64,000 bases of DNA, from contig NZ_SDHZ01000002.1 of assembly GCF_004118675.1 (NCBI RefSeq), forward strand, positions 1,364,001 to 1,428,000, read 5' to 3'. The stretch comes from Filimonas effusa. GTDB taxonomy: Bacteria; Bacteroidota; Bacteroidia; Chitinophagales; Chitinophagaceae. The notes beneath the pieces were generated by a model. It worked only from the letters and a program-made list of their open reading frames with translations, made no database searches and had not been told where the DNA came from. Positions 1 through 9,619 of this stretch are shown piece by piece. Numbering within the stretch: the first letter of the stretch is position 1; each line of letters opens with the position of its first letter. Both the position numbers and the translations under genes were made by a program.

Positions 1-347
1 GAAAAGCGGAGTGGCCTGCCGTCATCGTCCTGAAAAGACCGTCCCTGGATGCGCAGCCATCGTTTCCCTCCTGTGGTTCTAAATTTTATATCTACGGCGT
101 AGTCGGCTTTACGCATCAGTGCCTTATTAAAGGCATCTATAAGGCGTTGCTGATCGTGTGCGTATATTTTATCGAGCAACACATTATTTGTAACAGGTTC
201 GTCGGGGGTAAATCCGATGAGCTTCCTGCTTAAGTCATCTATCGTTATTTTATCTTCCTGCAAATACACATCCCAGGTTCCGATACCTGCGGCAGTTAAT
301 GCAAATTGAACGGTGTCAACCTGTTGTTTTGGGTTAAATGCATTCAT
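1..347 (-). CDS. PAS-domain signalling protein, N-terminal part (truncated by window edge)
   Basis: An open frame begins at an ATG at 347 and runs off the left edge; about 115 residues are visible. It starts MNAFNPKQQVDTVQFALTAA and continues into a PAS_3-like fold: GIGTWDVYLQEDKITID, then an H-D-Q turn like the IHPDD turn of PAS domains, then KFRTTGGKRWLRIQGRSFQD. The family is normally the N-terminal sensor part of a histidine kinase or diguanylate cyclase, but no output domain is in view. There is no signal peptide, so the PAS domain is probably cytoplasmic. A second in-frame-independent ATG lies at 343 but does not continue the PAS frame. Coding is supported by the coherent translation; the full function is unknown. 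Confidence 0.7.
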   Translation of the reverse strand, partial: MNAFNPKQQVDTVQFALTAAGIGTWDVYLQEDKITIDDLSRKLIGFTPDEPVTNNVLLDKIYAHDQQRLIDAFNKALMRKADYAVDIKFRTTGGKRWLRIQGRSFQDDDGRPLRF

Positions 348-475
348 CGTTCTTATACACTCGAATTAGGCACTAATTTACTGTAATAATCAGCAAATAC
401 CAGTGGGGTATTAATTCCACGCAGCAGGAAGCATAAAGGAGACGATTGTTATAGTCGCCGGGGGCAGGCGGCAGA

Positions 476-530
476 CAAGTGCGATGCAAGTGCGATACAA
501 GTGCGATGTATGTGCGATGCAAGTGCGGTC
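476..530. repeat. Five tandem copies of an 11-bp unit
   Basis: Five head-to-tail copies of an 11-bp unit with consensus CAAGTGCGATG fill 476-530. The fourth copy begins TATG and the fifth ends GGTC. It lies in the 345-bp non-coding gap between the PAS gene and the 3' end of the GH2 gene. The reading frame through it is not convincing as protein. It may be slippage-derived or bind a protein; nothing in the sequence decides between these. Confidence 0.8.
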
Positions 531-624
531 ATGGTATACTTATGGAAGCTTTAAGGCAGGTCTGCGCTTTGCCTTAAGTCAGCTTTTAGAACAATTGCGC
601 TGCCAGGCAGGATTAGTTAAAGCA

Positions 625-659
625 GACGGGGCCGGCCATTTGTTTTGGCCAGCCCCGTC
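625..659 (-). terminator. Hairpin terminator after the galactan PUL operon
   Basis: Inverted arms GACGGGGCCGGCC and GGCCAGCCCCGTC (13 bp, one mismatch) flank a 9-nt loop. The hairpin lies 34 bp beyond the stop of the GH2 gene, the last gene of the minus-strand PUL operon. The T tract after it on the minus strand is weak (GCTTTAACTAATC), so position and stem strength are the main support. Confidence 0.65.
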
Positions 660-692
660 ATCAACCGTAAAAGGTTGTTTATGTGGTGGTTG

Positions 693-3137
693 TTATTGAA
701 CAGGGATGGTTACAGTGGCAGGCTGAAGTCCTTTGCCTTTTACCTGTAACTGCAGGTTACCCGGTTTTCCGGCAGATTGAACGGTTACTACCAGCTTGCC
801 GCTGAATACTTTCATGCGGGGGAGCTGGAAAGGTTCCAGGCTGGTGGCGTTGCCGTTGGCAACTACCTTGAAAGCACCTGCTCCTTTCACCTGGAATTCG
901 AGCTGGTTATCGGCATGAGGGCAAAGATTACCGTCTTTATCAACGATGCTGGCTGTAACATATGCGAGGTCTTTGCCATCGGCTGTTATTTGTTTTCTAT
1001 CGGACTGAAGTACGATATGATGCGGAACGCCGGCGGTTTTTATGCTTTGTTCAGCCATTGCTTTACCAGCTGCATCGTAGGCTACTACTTTAATTTCTCC
1101 GGGCTCATATTTCACGTCGTTCCACATCAGGCGGTAACGCGTTTGGTTGTTGGTTTTATTCCTGGACTGGCGGCCCATACTTTTACCATTCACAAATAGT
1201 TCGGCAGAAGGATAGCTTGTATAACAAAATACCGGAGTTACCTGTCCTTCTCTGCCGGGCCATGTCCAATGCGGCAGGAGATGTAACGTTGCAACATTGG
1301 TATTCCATTTACTGCGATAGAGATAATACCTGTCTTTAGGTAAACCAGCCAGATCGAAGATGCCGAAGTAAGAGCTATGTGAAGGCCATTTAGCATCGTA
1401 GGGAGTAGGTTCGCCCAGATAATCGAAGCCGGTCCATACAAACTCCCCGATCACATAGTCGAGATCGTCTTGCTGAACGAATTCATCATCGGGCACCTGA
1501 GACCAGGAGCAGGCTTCAAGATCGTAAGAGGAAGATTGGTTATCGTTGTAGGTTTTATTCTTATAAAATGCAACCGGGAATTTATATACGCCGCGTGAGC
1601 TTACTGTAGAAGCGGTTTCCGTACCCAGGATAAATCCTTGTGGCAAAGCGGCCTGTGCTTCGGGATAGCGGTGTGGTTTATAATTAAAGCCGGGGATATC
1701 GAGTACAGCAGCAAATCCTTTTTTCACTGCATCATCGAAACGGTCCATGCCTACTGTAACAGGGCGGGTAGGATCTTCTTTGTGGCAGAGATCCTGCAGG
1801 CGTTTGGCTATATCCTTACCATTGACCGTACTTTGGTCCGGCACTTCATTACCAATACTCCACATGATATTGGAAGGGTTATTACGGAAATGATGTAACA
1901 TGTTAAGCAGGTCTTTTTCCACCCATTCATCGAAGTATTTGTTATACCCGTTTTTCATTTTGGGCGCCTTCCATTCGTCGAAGGATTCAACCATCAACAT
2001 CATACCCATTTCGTCGCAAAGCTGCACGAGCTCCGGCGCCGGCATGTTATGAGAGGTTCTGATAGCATCGCAGCCCATCTCTTTCAACAGGGAGATCTGG
2101 CGGCGTAAGGCCGCTACGTTTATAGCAGCGCCAAGCGGACCAAGGTCGTGATGGTTACATACTCCTTTGAATTTACGTTGCTTTCCGTTCAGGAGAAACC
2201 CTTCACCGGCGTTGTATTCAATAGAACGGATGCCGAAGGTTGTTGTGTATTCGTCCTTCAGCGTACTACCCTGATAAACTTTGGTTACCGCTTTATAGAG
2301 TGCGGGTGATTCCGGCGACCAAAGTGCAGGCTTTTGAATAGTGAACTCCTGTGCTACAGGATCTTCAACACTTTTAACAGGGGTGTTGACAAAAGCCACC
2401 TGCTGTCCTGCGCCATTCACTATTATTGTTTGCAGGTGCAGGTCTTGTATGGATCCCGCGCCGGCAATTGTCGTTTTTAGTGAAACAGAGGCCTTTTCTT
2501 CGTTTACATCAGGCGTAGTGATATAAGTACCCCATACGGGTATGTGCACATTGTTGGTTACAATGAGGTGTACGTTGCGATAAAGACCAGCGCCGGGATA
2601 CCAGCGTGATGATTGTTCAAAGTTCTGCAAACGCACCGCCAGCGTATTCTTACCTGAAGGATTGAGGAAAGGGGTTACATCGAAAAAGAAAGAATTGTAG
2701 CCATAGGCCCAGTTACCTGCTTTTTTGCCATTGACATATACTTCGGCGTTGCTCATAGCACCATCGAAAAGGAGTGCTACTTTTTTTCCTGCTTTAAAGC
2801 CCGGCACTTCAAAAGACAGGCGATACCAGCCGATGCCTATAAATGGCAAGCCGCCGGTTCTGCCGGCTTTCAGCGAAGCTTCCTGTTCGCCGTTCTGAAC
2901 AATCTTTACGTTTTGGAGATCGTTGTTTCCATCGAACGGGCCAGTGATAGCCCAGTCATGGGGTACGGATACTTTTTGCCATTTGGCGTCATTAAAGCCG
3001 GGTTGCCATGCATTGAGCTGTTCGCCTTTAGAAAATTTCCAGTTCTTTTCGAGCAGGTATTCCTGTCGTTCCTGTGCAACACTATGCAGGCAGGCGGCGA
3101 GCAGCGCTACGAGCAATGATCTTTTAACTATTCTCAT
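693..3137 (-). CDS. Glycoside hydrolase family 2 beta-galactosidase (DUF4982 type)
   Basis: Predicted exported beta-galactosidase of 814 aa with a signal peptide of about 22 residues (MRIVKRSLLVALLAACLHSVAQ). The order of domains is a GH2 sugar-binding jelly roll (about 30-190), an immunoglobulin-like domain (about 195-300), a TIM barrel (about 305-590) and C-terminal Ig-like/DUF4982 modules. The acid/base is Glu431 in WSIGNEVPD and the likely nucleophile is Glu507 in LGTETAST. The WTGFDYLGEPTPYD motif is typical of the family. It is the last gene of the PUL operon, 9 bp after the GH5-like gene. The inferred role is trimming galactose from the ends of galacto-oligosaccharides released by the GH53 galactanase. 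The aglycone preference cannot be read from sequence. Confidence 0.88.
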   Translation of the reverse strand: MRIVKRSLLVALLAACLHSVAQERQEYLLEKNWKFSKGEQLNAWQPGFNDAKWQKVSVPHDWAITGPFDGNNDLQNVKIVQNGEQEASLKAGRTGGLPFIGIGWYRLSFEVPGFKAGKKVALLFDGAMSNAEVYVNGKKAGNWAYGYNSFFFDVTPFLNPSGKNTLAVRLQNFEQSSRWYPGAGLYRNVHLIVTNNVHIPVWGTYITTPDVNEEKASVSLKTTIAGAGSIQDLHLQTIIVNGAGQQVAFVNTPVKSVEDPVAQEFTIQKPALWSPESPALYKAVTKVYQGSTLKDEYTTTFGIRSIEYNAGEGFLLNGKQRKFKGVCNHHDLGPLGAAINVAALRRQISLLKEMGCDAIRTSHNMPAPELVQLCDEMGMMLMVESFDEWKAPKMKNGYNKYFDEWVEKDLLNMLHHFRNNPSNIMWSIGNEVPDQSTVNGKDIAKRLQDLCHKEDPTRPVTVGMDRFDDAVKKGFAAVLDIPGFNYKPHRYPEAQAALPQGFILGTETASTVSSRGVYKFPVAFYKNKTYNDNQSSSYDLEACSWSQVPDDEFVQQDDLDYVIGEFVWTGFDYLGEPTPYDAKWPSHSSYFGIFDLAGLPKDRYYLYRSKWNTNVATLHLLPHWTWPGREGQVTPVFCYTSYPSAELFVNGKSMGRQSRNKTNNQTRYRLMWNDVKYEPGEIKVVAYDAAGKAMAEQSIKTAGVPHHIVLQSDRKQITADGKDLAYVTASIVDKDGNLCPHADNQLEFQVKGAGAFKVVANGNATSLEPFQLPRMKVFSGKLVVTVQSAGKPGNLQLQVKGKGLQPATVTIPVQ

Positions 3138-3146
3138 ATCCTCATT

Positions 3147-5768
3147 TTACTTTTTTAGCCAAAGGGATTCGATTTCTATAGTGTAAGGCGATGATGTGGT
3201 TTTATTATCAGCCCCGGTGTAATTGGATACTTCTACCCTATCGAGCGACTGCAGGCTCAACTGCTGCGCCATGCCGCCGGCCTCTGCGTTAGCAGCCTGA
3301 AACCACCAGGGCATAAAGCCGGGGTAAGGCCTTGGCAGCAGTAATGCGGGGGCTGGTTGAAAGCTGCTGAGCGGCAGCTCTATATCGCTAAAGGATGCAG
3401 CTAGTTTTGCATGTGCTGCAAATGAAACTGCATCGGATGAAATAAGTCCTACTCTTGCTACAGCCGATTGTGCACCTACCACCCTTGCCCTGATAACTAC
3501 TTTGGAGAAGTTGTTATGCTGTGAAAGCCTGGCTTTGATATCGGCTGCAACAACCCTGCTTACAGCGGAAACAGAATCGGCACCGGTTCCATTTCCTTTC
3601 AGGCATACTGCCAGTGCTGCCGGTGTAGCGCCACTTGTAAACGAAAGTCCGGGCCAGGAAGGCACCAGGAAGAGGTCGTTATCTGAAGCAACATCGATCA
3701 AAGATAAGGTAGCTCCGGGCGCAGCAATGTTTGTATGATAGTATTCGTTGTTCAGGTTATCCCACGCATAAGGATCGCCTTTATAATTGCCGGGAAATAC
3801 AATGAAGTTCGTATCATGATGCACGACAATTCTATAGTCGAGGCGGCCTGGTTGCAGTAAGCTGTCGGGCAGGGTTACCGTATAGATGCCATTGCCCTGA
3901 TCCTGAAACCGGATATTAAACCAGGGACCACCTTTGCAGGCGCCTTCGATATAAATGGATGGCAGATGGTGCAATCCGGATGTTGGGATGGATGTTATAG
4001 TTGCCTGAAGCAGCAATGGCTGACCAGCCGGGGCTTCACGAAACGGTGTATGATTTACAAATACCGAATTACTGAACGGCTGGGGGGCGGCAAACTCTCC
4101 GAGTTTAACGGCACCGGCAACTGTTGTATTCTTATCACCGTTAAAGGTTTTGCCGTTTGCAGTAAGAATGTAAGTTCCGGGTGTTAGTGCAACCGTGTGT
4201 TGCAAGACCGTTGGGTGAGTGCTGCTTTCCCTGCTGGCAGCACTCACAGAAAAACCCTCTCCCAAATCCGGCAGCAGAACAGAGACCTGCTGCGTGTTCC
4301 ATTCCATTCTCCTCAATTCTGTACTGGGCGAAGATTTTCCAAACGGGTCTCTTAACGCTATCACATCCGGCATCAGTTCCAGTCGCCATACGCCTTCGCT
4401 GATCTTATCGAGGAAGTAGGCTCCGGTTCCCTTATACTTCACTACGGGAGAACTGCCAGTGCCGGCAACGTGTTGCAATGTGGGCAGGTTCAGCGGTTGT
4501 GTAGCCGTATTGCCGGTATAGTAAAACTCATTTATTGTATTCCATTCGCTCAGCTGCTGATGATAGCTGATACGTGTGGCTCCGAACAAAGTGTCTGCGG
4601 GGTAGGCTCCATAACTTTTATACAAGGGAAGTGTATGGAATGCCTTGCCTGCTATGAGCAGGCTGATTGCTTTTGCCGGAGTATAGGCGAGGTTCAGGTA
4701 ATGTGTCTGGTACTCGGTATTACAATAAGCCGTGTACATAGGATCGTAAGCAAACTGGGTAGCCCATTGGAAGCCGGCGGTACGGAAGCTCCGGGCCATT
4801 GCAGGATACATGATGGGCTGCATTACATCGGCGGCATCGAATTCATAGATCATCCTTGCCTTATTTTTAAAAGCAGGAATGGTATCATATGGAATCGCAT
4901 AGTTGTCGACATTGGGCAGTACATTATTCTGCAGGGCATGGTTTGCCAGCAGCCCCGTTGGGTACCACTGGAAGCTAACGCCATCGATATTGGCAGCCGC
5001 TATAGCAGCAGCATAATAGGGAGATTCGCTGATGTTATAGAATACAGGTTTTTTCCAGCCTGCACTTCTGATAGCAGCTGCAAGCCTGTTTACATAACTG
5101 GTAGCTCCTGCAAGCGGGCCGCTATGATTAGGCTCGTTGTTTATTTCTGTAGCAATAACATCGGGGTCATTAGTATAAGAGAGGCCGGTATATGGATTTA
5201 CATGTGCAAAGAATTGTTTGAGATAGTTTTCCTGTGCGCGGATAGCAGTATCATTTACAACCGCTCCGCGTTTGCCATAGATATAGGAAAAGCTGCCGTT
5301 GTTTTCATCTTTTTCAGGATAACCGTTGCCCCAGAATGCAATGGGTGTAATAAAGATCCTGATATTCCTTTCTTTCAGTTTTGCCAGCAGATAATCGAAT
5401 AGGTTGAGATGCTCGTTCAGGAGCAGGTTACCGTTGGCATCGGCAATCTCGGTATCCCAAACGTGTACGCGAAATGCATCCAGGCCAAGACGTGCAAAGT
5501 GATAAACATCGGCGTCGATCGCTTTTTTCAGATCAATTCCCAGCGCCTTGTGCGCGCGATAACCATGCGCAAAGGGTACAGTATAGTTAACACCAAAAAA
5601 GGCTGCTTCTTTGTTATCGGCTGTATAACGCAGTATTCCTTTTTTATCGACGTACACCAGTGGTTTTCCCGGCGCAGTTTTAACGTTGCGCTGGGAAAAG
5701 GCCGTTTGGTGCAAACCTATAAACAGTATAAAGAAAAGCATTACGGAACGAGCAAACATCCTATTCAA
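3147..5768 (-). CDS. Large GH5-like (clan GH-A) glycoside hydrolase of the PUL
   Basis: An 873-aa exported protein with a signal peptide ending near AFSQ26. The N-terminal half reads as a clan GH-A TIM barrel: RLGLDAFRVHVWD is the early barrel strand, and the acid/base motif ATEINNEPNHSG places the catalytic acid at Glu212. A later IYEFDAADV is a candidate nucleophile strand. The C-terminal half (about 480-873) is beta-rich and probably holds accessory or carbohydrate-binding domains. Its place between GH53 and GH2 genes suggests action on galactan or its arabinose/galactose side chains. The exact GH family is not settled here; it could belong to a smaller GH-A family rather than GH5. Barrel fold: fairly sure. 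Substrate: inferred. Confidence 0.72.
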   Translation of the reverse strand: MNRMFARSVMLFFILFIGLHQTAFSQRNVKTAPGKPLVYVDKKGILRYTADNKEAAFFGVNYTVPFAHGYRAHKALGIDLKKAIDADVYHFARLGLDAFRVHVWDTEIADANGNLLLNEHLNLFDYLLAKLKERNIRIFITPIAFWGNGYPEKDENNGSFSYIYGKRGAVVNDTAIRAQENYLKQFFAHVNPYTGLSYTNDPDVIATEINNEPNHSGPLAGATSYVNRLAAAIRSAGWKKPVFYNISESPYYAAAIAAANIDGVSFQWYPTGLLANHALQNNVLPNVDNYAIPYDTIPAFKNKARMIYEFDAADVMQPIMYPAMARSFRTAGFQWATQFAYDPMYTAYCNTEYQTHYLNLAYTPAKAISLLIAGKAFHTLPLYKSYGAYPADTLFGATRISYHQQLSEWNTINEFYYTGNTATQPLNLPTLQHVAGTGSSPVVKYKGTGAYFLDKISEGVWRLELMPDVIALRDPFGKSSPSTELRRMEWNTQQVSVLLPDLGEGFSVSAASRESSTHPTVLQHTVALTPGTYILTANGKTFNGDKNTTVAGAVKLGEFAAPQPFSNSVFVNHTPFREAPAGQPLLLQATITSIPTSGLHHLPSIYIEGACKGGPWFNIRFQDQGNGIYTVTLPDSLLQPGRLDYRIVVHHDTNFIVFPGNYKGDPYAWDNLNNEYYHTNIAAPGATLSLIDVASDNDLFLVPSWPGLSFTSGATPAALAVCLKGNGTGADSVSAVSRVVAADIKARLSQHNNFSKVVIRARVVGAQSAVARVGLISSDAVSFAAHAKLAASFSDIELPLSSFQPAPALLLPRPYPGFMPWWFQAANAEAGGMAQQLSLQSLDRVEVSNYTGADNKTTSSPYTIEIESLWLKK

Positions 5769-5867
5769 TTAAAGTTAAGCAATCAAGGCAAGCCTGTTTA
5801 GCAGGTATGCACAATATGAAGATAACCGGCAGCATGGATTCTCCTTAAAGCTTTTGGCAAAAGGGTT

Positions 5868-6896
5868 TTACCGGAAAGCTTCGAGCGCTACAGTAGGTTT
5901 GCCTGTTGCATCGAAAGCGCCGAGCCCATACCCCTGCCAGGAATTATACGCCTGTGGTTCCCAATAGAAGAGACCGAGGCCTTTTTGTCCGGGCAGGTTA
6001 TAGATCCTTTCACTCAGGTCTTCTATAAATCGCTTGCAACTGGCAGCGCTGGTAGCAGGCATGCCAACCTCTGACAATATAACTTCTTTACCATATTTCG
6101 CAGTAACGAATTTCATGGTAGCCTCACACTGTTTGTTCATCTCAGGCCAGGTAGTTGGCTCAGGATAAAGCGACATACCAATCACATCATACTTTGCATT
6201 GTTTGCAGTAAGTCCGTCGAACATCCAGCGAAAAAGTGAGCTATCATATCCATTGGAAATATGAACGATCACTTTTGCATTGCTATTCACTGCTTTTACC
6301 GCATCGTAACCCGATGAAATAAGACTGGCGAAGTTTGCCATATTCGATGAGGCACGGCCGATAGGCCATAACATACCATCATTGGTTTCGTTACCTACCT
6401 GTACCCAGTCGGCAGTGATACCATCTGCTTTAAGACTATTCAACACTTTGAAGGTATGGTTATACACAGAGTCCTTCAACACCGTGAAATTTGCGGCAGA
6501 CCAGGCAGCAGGCATAACCTGTTGCGCAGGATCGGCCCACGAATCACTATAATGAAAAGCGATCATGAGTTTTAGTCCCAGTGCGTGCGCTCTCTTAGCC
6601 TTCGCGGTAACGTCTGCAAGGTTATTCCAGCCATCGGCAGGATTTACCCACACCCTTAACCTTATGGCTTTTACGCCAAGGTCTTTCATGAGCTGAAAAC
6701 CATCTTTCGCTTCGCCGGCAGCATTATAGAATTTAATGCCTGAAGCTTCCATCTGAGTGATCCAGCTATTGTCCGTGCCCAACACCAGCGTATTGGTATA
6801 GTCGTGCGAAGCAGGTTCGCTGGAGGGCATGTCGTATTTTTTACATCCTGTAACCATTACCAGCAACAGGCTTGTCAGCATCCAAATATGTTTCAT
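5868..6896 (-). CDS. GH53 arabinogalactan endo-beta-1,4-galactanase, lipoprotein
   Basis: A 342-aa enzyme predicted to cut internal beta-1,4-galactosyl bonds of type I (arabino)galactan. The signal peptide ends in a lipobox (LLLVMVTGCKK), so the enzyme should be a lipoprotein, probably surface exposed as is usual for PUL endo-enzymes. GH53 hallmarks are DLGVKAIRLRVWVNP near residue 75, LMIAFHYSDSWADPAQQ, the acid/base Glu170 in VQVGNETNDGMLWP and the nucleophile Glu276 in VILSEVGMP. The length is normal for a single-domain GH53. The gene follows the susE-like gene by 20 bp. This enzyme gives the strongest clue that the PUL targets pectic galactan. Confidence 0.93.
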   Translation of the reverse strand: MKHIWMLTSLLLVMVTGCKKYDMPSSEPASHDYTNTLVLGTDNSWITQMEASGIKFYNAAGEAKDGFQLMKDLGVKAIRLRVWVNPADGWNNLADVTAKAKRAHALGLKLMIAFHYSDSWADPAQQVMPAAWSAANFTVLKDSVYNHTFKVLNSLKADGITADWVQVGNETNDGMLWPIGRASSNMANFASLISSGYDAVKAVNSNAKVIVHISNGYDSSLFRWMFDGLTANNAKYDVIGMSLYPEPTTWPEMNKQCEATMKFVTAKYGKEVILSEVGMPATSAASCKRFIEDLSERIYNLPGQKGLGLFYWEPQAYNSWQGYGLGAFDATGKPTVALEAFR

Positions 6897-6916
6897 GTTC
6901 TACACGTGTTGATGGT

Positions 6917-7978
6917 TTATAATTTTTGAACAGACCAGGTATAGTTGCCTGCCTTGGTAAGATTAAGGGTTACTTTATAATTACCGGCGCCCTGCGGAGC
7001 GGTAAGGTTGCTGCCATCTACTTTGAGCTTATTATTATCGACGCCATAATTCAGCGTCCAGGCCTTATTGGCCCTGAACTTAAACGCACCTGTAGCTTTA
7101 ATGGCTACTGAATTGTTTACCAGTGCGCCGGTAGCTTCGTCGTAAGTAAGCGGGATATCGGTATTCCAGTCATCGGCAACGGCGTCGCCAACAAGCGACC
7201 ATGTAGTGGTCAATGCACTCCAGTCTTTTGTTTCTGTATTGGCATTAATTTTTACGAGGCCTGCAGCAGGCGCCCAAAAATTACCGGAAGCGCCAAGCGC
7301 CATTTTAGTATCGCTTACATAGCCGTAGGCATTATCCCAGTTCTGGGCCGTAAGGATCTTAAACAACAGGTCGGAAGATGTGGCAGGAAAATAAACATAG
7401 CCTTCGTAAGCCCCGTTAAAACCGGTATCAGCAAGTGGAATGGCAGTAGAAGCACTCCATGACTGGAAAGAACCGGACACCCATAATTTAGGATAGTCGG
7501 CGCCGGGATAAGGTGTTACATCAATAGATATCACTGCAGAATAAGTAGCGGGGATAGCAGAAGGATTGGTGGAAGTGCCATTTTGCTTCACCTCGGCCTT
7601 TACACGAACATCCAGTTTTCCTTTTACTTCTGCCGGAAGGCCTCTTCCCAAGGCAGCCGCATTCAATGCCGCCACAGTAACAGACGCGGTATGCATGTCA
7701 TCGCCGATGACAGTGGTCTGTGGGTTTTCAAATTTACCTCCGGATACATCGAACTGGAGAGAGTAGGTAACTGCCGCATTGATACCGAAATTTACTTCCG
7801 ACCAGGCGAAGGCTACCGCTTCGTTGTTCTTCTTAGTGCTATCGAGCACGATAGCGCTGATGCTGGACGTAAAAGAAGGAACTCCTGCCGGCACCTTATA
7901 TACCGACAGCGATTCATCTTTTTTACAAGCGGCGAACAGCAGCAGTACTGACAGCAGGCCTATAATATGTTTTTTCAT
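6917..7978 (-). CDS. SusE/SusF-like outer-membrane glycan-binding lipoprotein
   Basis: Predicted surface glycan-binding lipoprotein of 353 aa. The start at 7978 (MKKHIIGLLSVLLLFAACKK) is preferred over the ATG at 8008 because it gives a clean lipoprotein signal with Cys in the LFAACKK lipobox. An N-terminal SusE-type Ig domain (about 25-165) with alternating beta strands is followed by two similar carbohydrate-binding-like modules. The first starts near YPKLWVSGSFQSWSAS and the second near WSLVGDAVADDWN; both keep the W-S/G-F-W pattern of SusE/SusF. It lies between susD-like and GH53 genes. The inferred role is to hold galactan at the cell surface for the SusC/D importer. Confidence 0.85.
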   Translation of the reverse strand: MKKHIIGLLSVLLLFAACKKDESLSVYKVPAGVPSFTSSISAIVLDSTKKNNEAVAFAWSEVNFGINAAVTYSLQFDVSGGKFENPQTTVIGDDMHTASVTVAALNAAALGRGLPAEVKGKLDVRVKAEVKQNGTSTNPSAIPATYSAVISIDVTPYPGADYPKLWVSGSFQSWSASTAIPLADTGFNGAYEGYVYFPATSSDLLFKILTAQNWDNAYGYVSDTKMALGASGNFWAPAAGLVKINANTETKDWSALTTTWSLVGDAVADDWNTDIPLTYDEATGALVNNSVAIKATGAFKFRANKAWTLNYGVDNNKLKVDGSNLTAPQGAGNYKVTLNLTKAGNYTWSVQKL

Positions 7979-8010
7979 TTTCAACTTATTTAATTGCAAG
8001 CATTTCATAA

Positions 8011-9600
8011 TTAATATTCACTATTCTGCTTCAGGTTGGGGTTGGCAATAAGATCGGCAGTAGGTATGGGGAACATGTTATATCTTTTGTTGACGCCAAT
8101 ACCTTGCGCCACGCCACCTTTCCAGGGCCATACATAGCTGCCATCGGTAAATTTGCCGAAACGGATAAGGTCTGTTCTGCGTTGTCCTTCCCAATAGAGC
8201 TCCCGGCCTCTTTCGGCAAGCAGGAAATCGAGGGTAAGCGCACCGGAGGCAATATTGCCGCTATTGTTGCCATAGGCTCTCTGCCGAAGCAGGTTTACAT
8301 AATTCAAGGCATTGCTCAGAGAGCCACCGGAGCCCCCTCTTACCACAGCTTCTGCATACATCAGGTACACATCACCTAAACGGAACATGGGGAAGTCGGT
8401 ATCGGTAAAGCGACCGGTAGGATCTTTACCCGCCTGACCGGTAGAGCTTTTATTTACAAACTTGGGAACAGCATAACCATTGGTAAAATCGCTCAGGCTC
8501 GTTATTTCGAGCGACTGCCCGTTTGTATAAAAGATGGCCCTTTTATCGGTTAGTCCTGTAGGATCGGCAAACTGGTTCACCATTGTTTTGGTAGCCCTCA
8601 TACCGCCCCAGGTAGTAGACATGCCATAGTCGGCAGGGTTCATTTTACCGCCCAGTGCACAAAGAATAATAAAGGAAGTATTGCCATAAGACTGGGAAGT
8701 AACACCATCTGCTGCGATGGGGAAAATAATTTCACCGGTAAGGTTGTTATCGGTTTTAAAGAGGTTGGCATAAGAAGACGACAGTCGATACACCGGAGCG
8801 CCGATCAGCTTATTACAGTAGGTAATAGTTTCGGTATACCTAGCCGTACCGGTATAGATTGCACTATTCAGGTATATTTTAGCCAGCAGCATCCAGGCTG
8901 CTCCTTTATCAACACGGCCATATTCATTTGTACCGGGCTCGGGGAGCAGGTTTTCGAGTTCTTTCAATTCAGTTTCAACATAAGTGAAGATTTCGGACCT
9001 GGATTTTTGAGGAGGCTGGAAAAGGCCTACAGGGTCGTTTTCTGTAACAAAGGGTATATTTCCATACATATCCATGGCAACCCAGTAATAGAGGGCACGG
9101 AGAAAACGGGCTTCATATCTGTAGTTCTTAATATTGTTTCTTTCTGCTTCTGTGAAGCTGCTCATTTTGTCATCGGTCGTCTGGCGCAGAAACTCGTTAC
9201 AGGAAGCGATACCAAAGAAAAGACGATCGTACATGATCTTGAGATACTTCCCATCGGGCGTCCAGTTCAGGTTGTGGTAAGCGAGTAAATCGCCGTCGTT
9301 CCAGCCAATTACAGCTTCTTCCGTTGTAAACTCCTGCAGCGACCACCAGGTACGCAGGAATACAACAGAACCTGCATCGGTAGTATACAAGTCGGCTAAA
9401 GAAGCATTCTCGTAATCCTGACCGCTAAGTGATAAGCCGCCATATAATTTGGCAAGCACACTTTTGATTTTGGCCGGATCTTTATAAACAGACTCAGAGG
9501 TCTCCTGCACATAAGGAGTTCTGTCCAAATCCTTGGTACAGGATGCAGCTGTTAAACTAATGGCTGCGGCTATTATTGAGATATATTTATTAATAGTCAT
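8011..9600 (-). CDS. SusD/RagB-like glycan-binding lipoprotein
   Basis: A 529-aa SusD/RagB homologue that caps the SusC channel and delivers oligosaccharides to it. The N-terminal signal has a lipobox (ISLTAASCTKD) with the lipidated Cys near position 21. Typical SusD features are TPYVQETSESVYKDPAKIKSVL early on, TPR-like helices such as NYRYEARFLRALYYW, and a C-terminal LLAERGRELYWEGQRRTDLIRFGKF motif ending in NKRYNMFPIPTADLIANPNL. The length is normal. It sits 19 bp after the susC-like gene and 32 bp before the susE-like gene, so all are probably cotranscribed. Confidence 0.95.
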   Translation of the reverse strand: MTINKYISIIAAAISLTAASCTKDLDRTPYVQETSESVYKDPAKIKSVLAKLYGGLSLSGQDYENASLADLYTTDAGSVVFLRTWWSLQEFTTEEAVIGWNDGDLLAYHNLNWTPDGKYLKIMYDRLFFGIASCNEFLRQTTDDKMSSFTEAERNNIKNYRYEARFLRALYYWVAMDMYGNIPFVTENDPVGLFQPPQKSRSEIFTYVETELKELENLLPEPGTNEYGRVDKGAAWMLLAKIYLNSAIYTGTARYTETITYCNKLIGAPVYRLSSSYANLFKTDNNLTGEIIFPIAADGVTSQSYGNTSFIILCALGGKMNPADYGMSTTWGGMRATKTMVNQFADPTGLTDKRAIFYTNGQSLEITSLSDFTNGYAVPKFVNKSSTGQAGKDPTGRFTDTDFPMFRLGDVYLMYAEAVVRGGSGGSLSNALNYVNLLRQRAYGNNSGNIASGALTLDFLLAERGRELYWEGQRRTDLIRFGKFTDGSYVWPWKGGVAQGIGVNKRYNMFPIPTADLIANPNLKQNSEY

Positions 9601-9619
9601 AATACTGCGGCGTTTAAGA

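Noticed and set aside
484-699. A 71-codon plus-strand frame across the 11-bp repeats
   Set aside because: It begins with repeat-encoded residues, runs through the terminator hairpin and overlaps the end of the GH2 gene; no sign of real coding.
4470-5402. A 310-codon plus-strand frame
   Set aside because: It is wholly antisense to the GH5-like hydrolase, whose frame has signal peptide and catalytic motifs.
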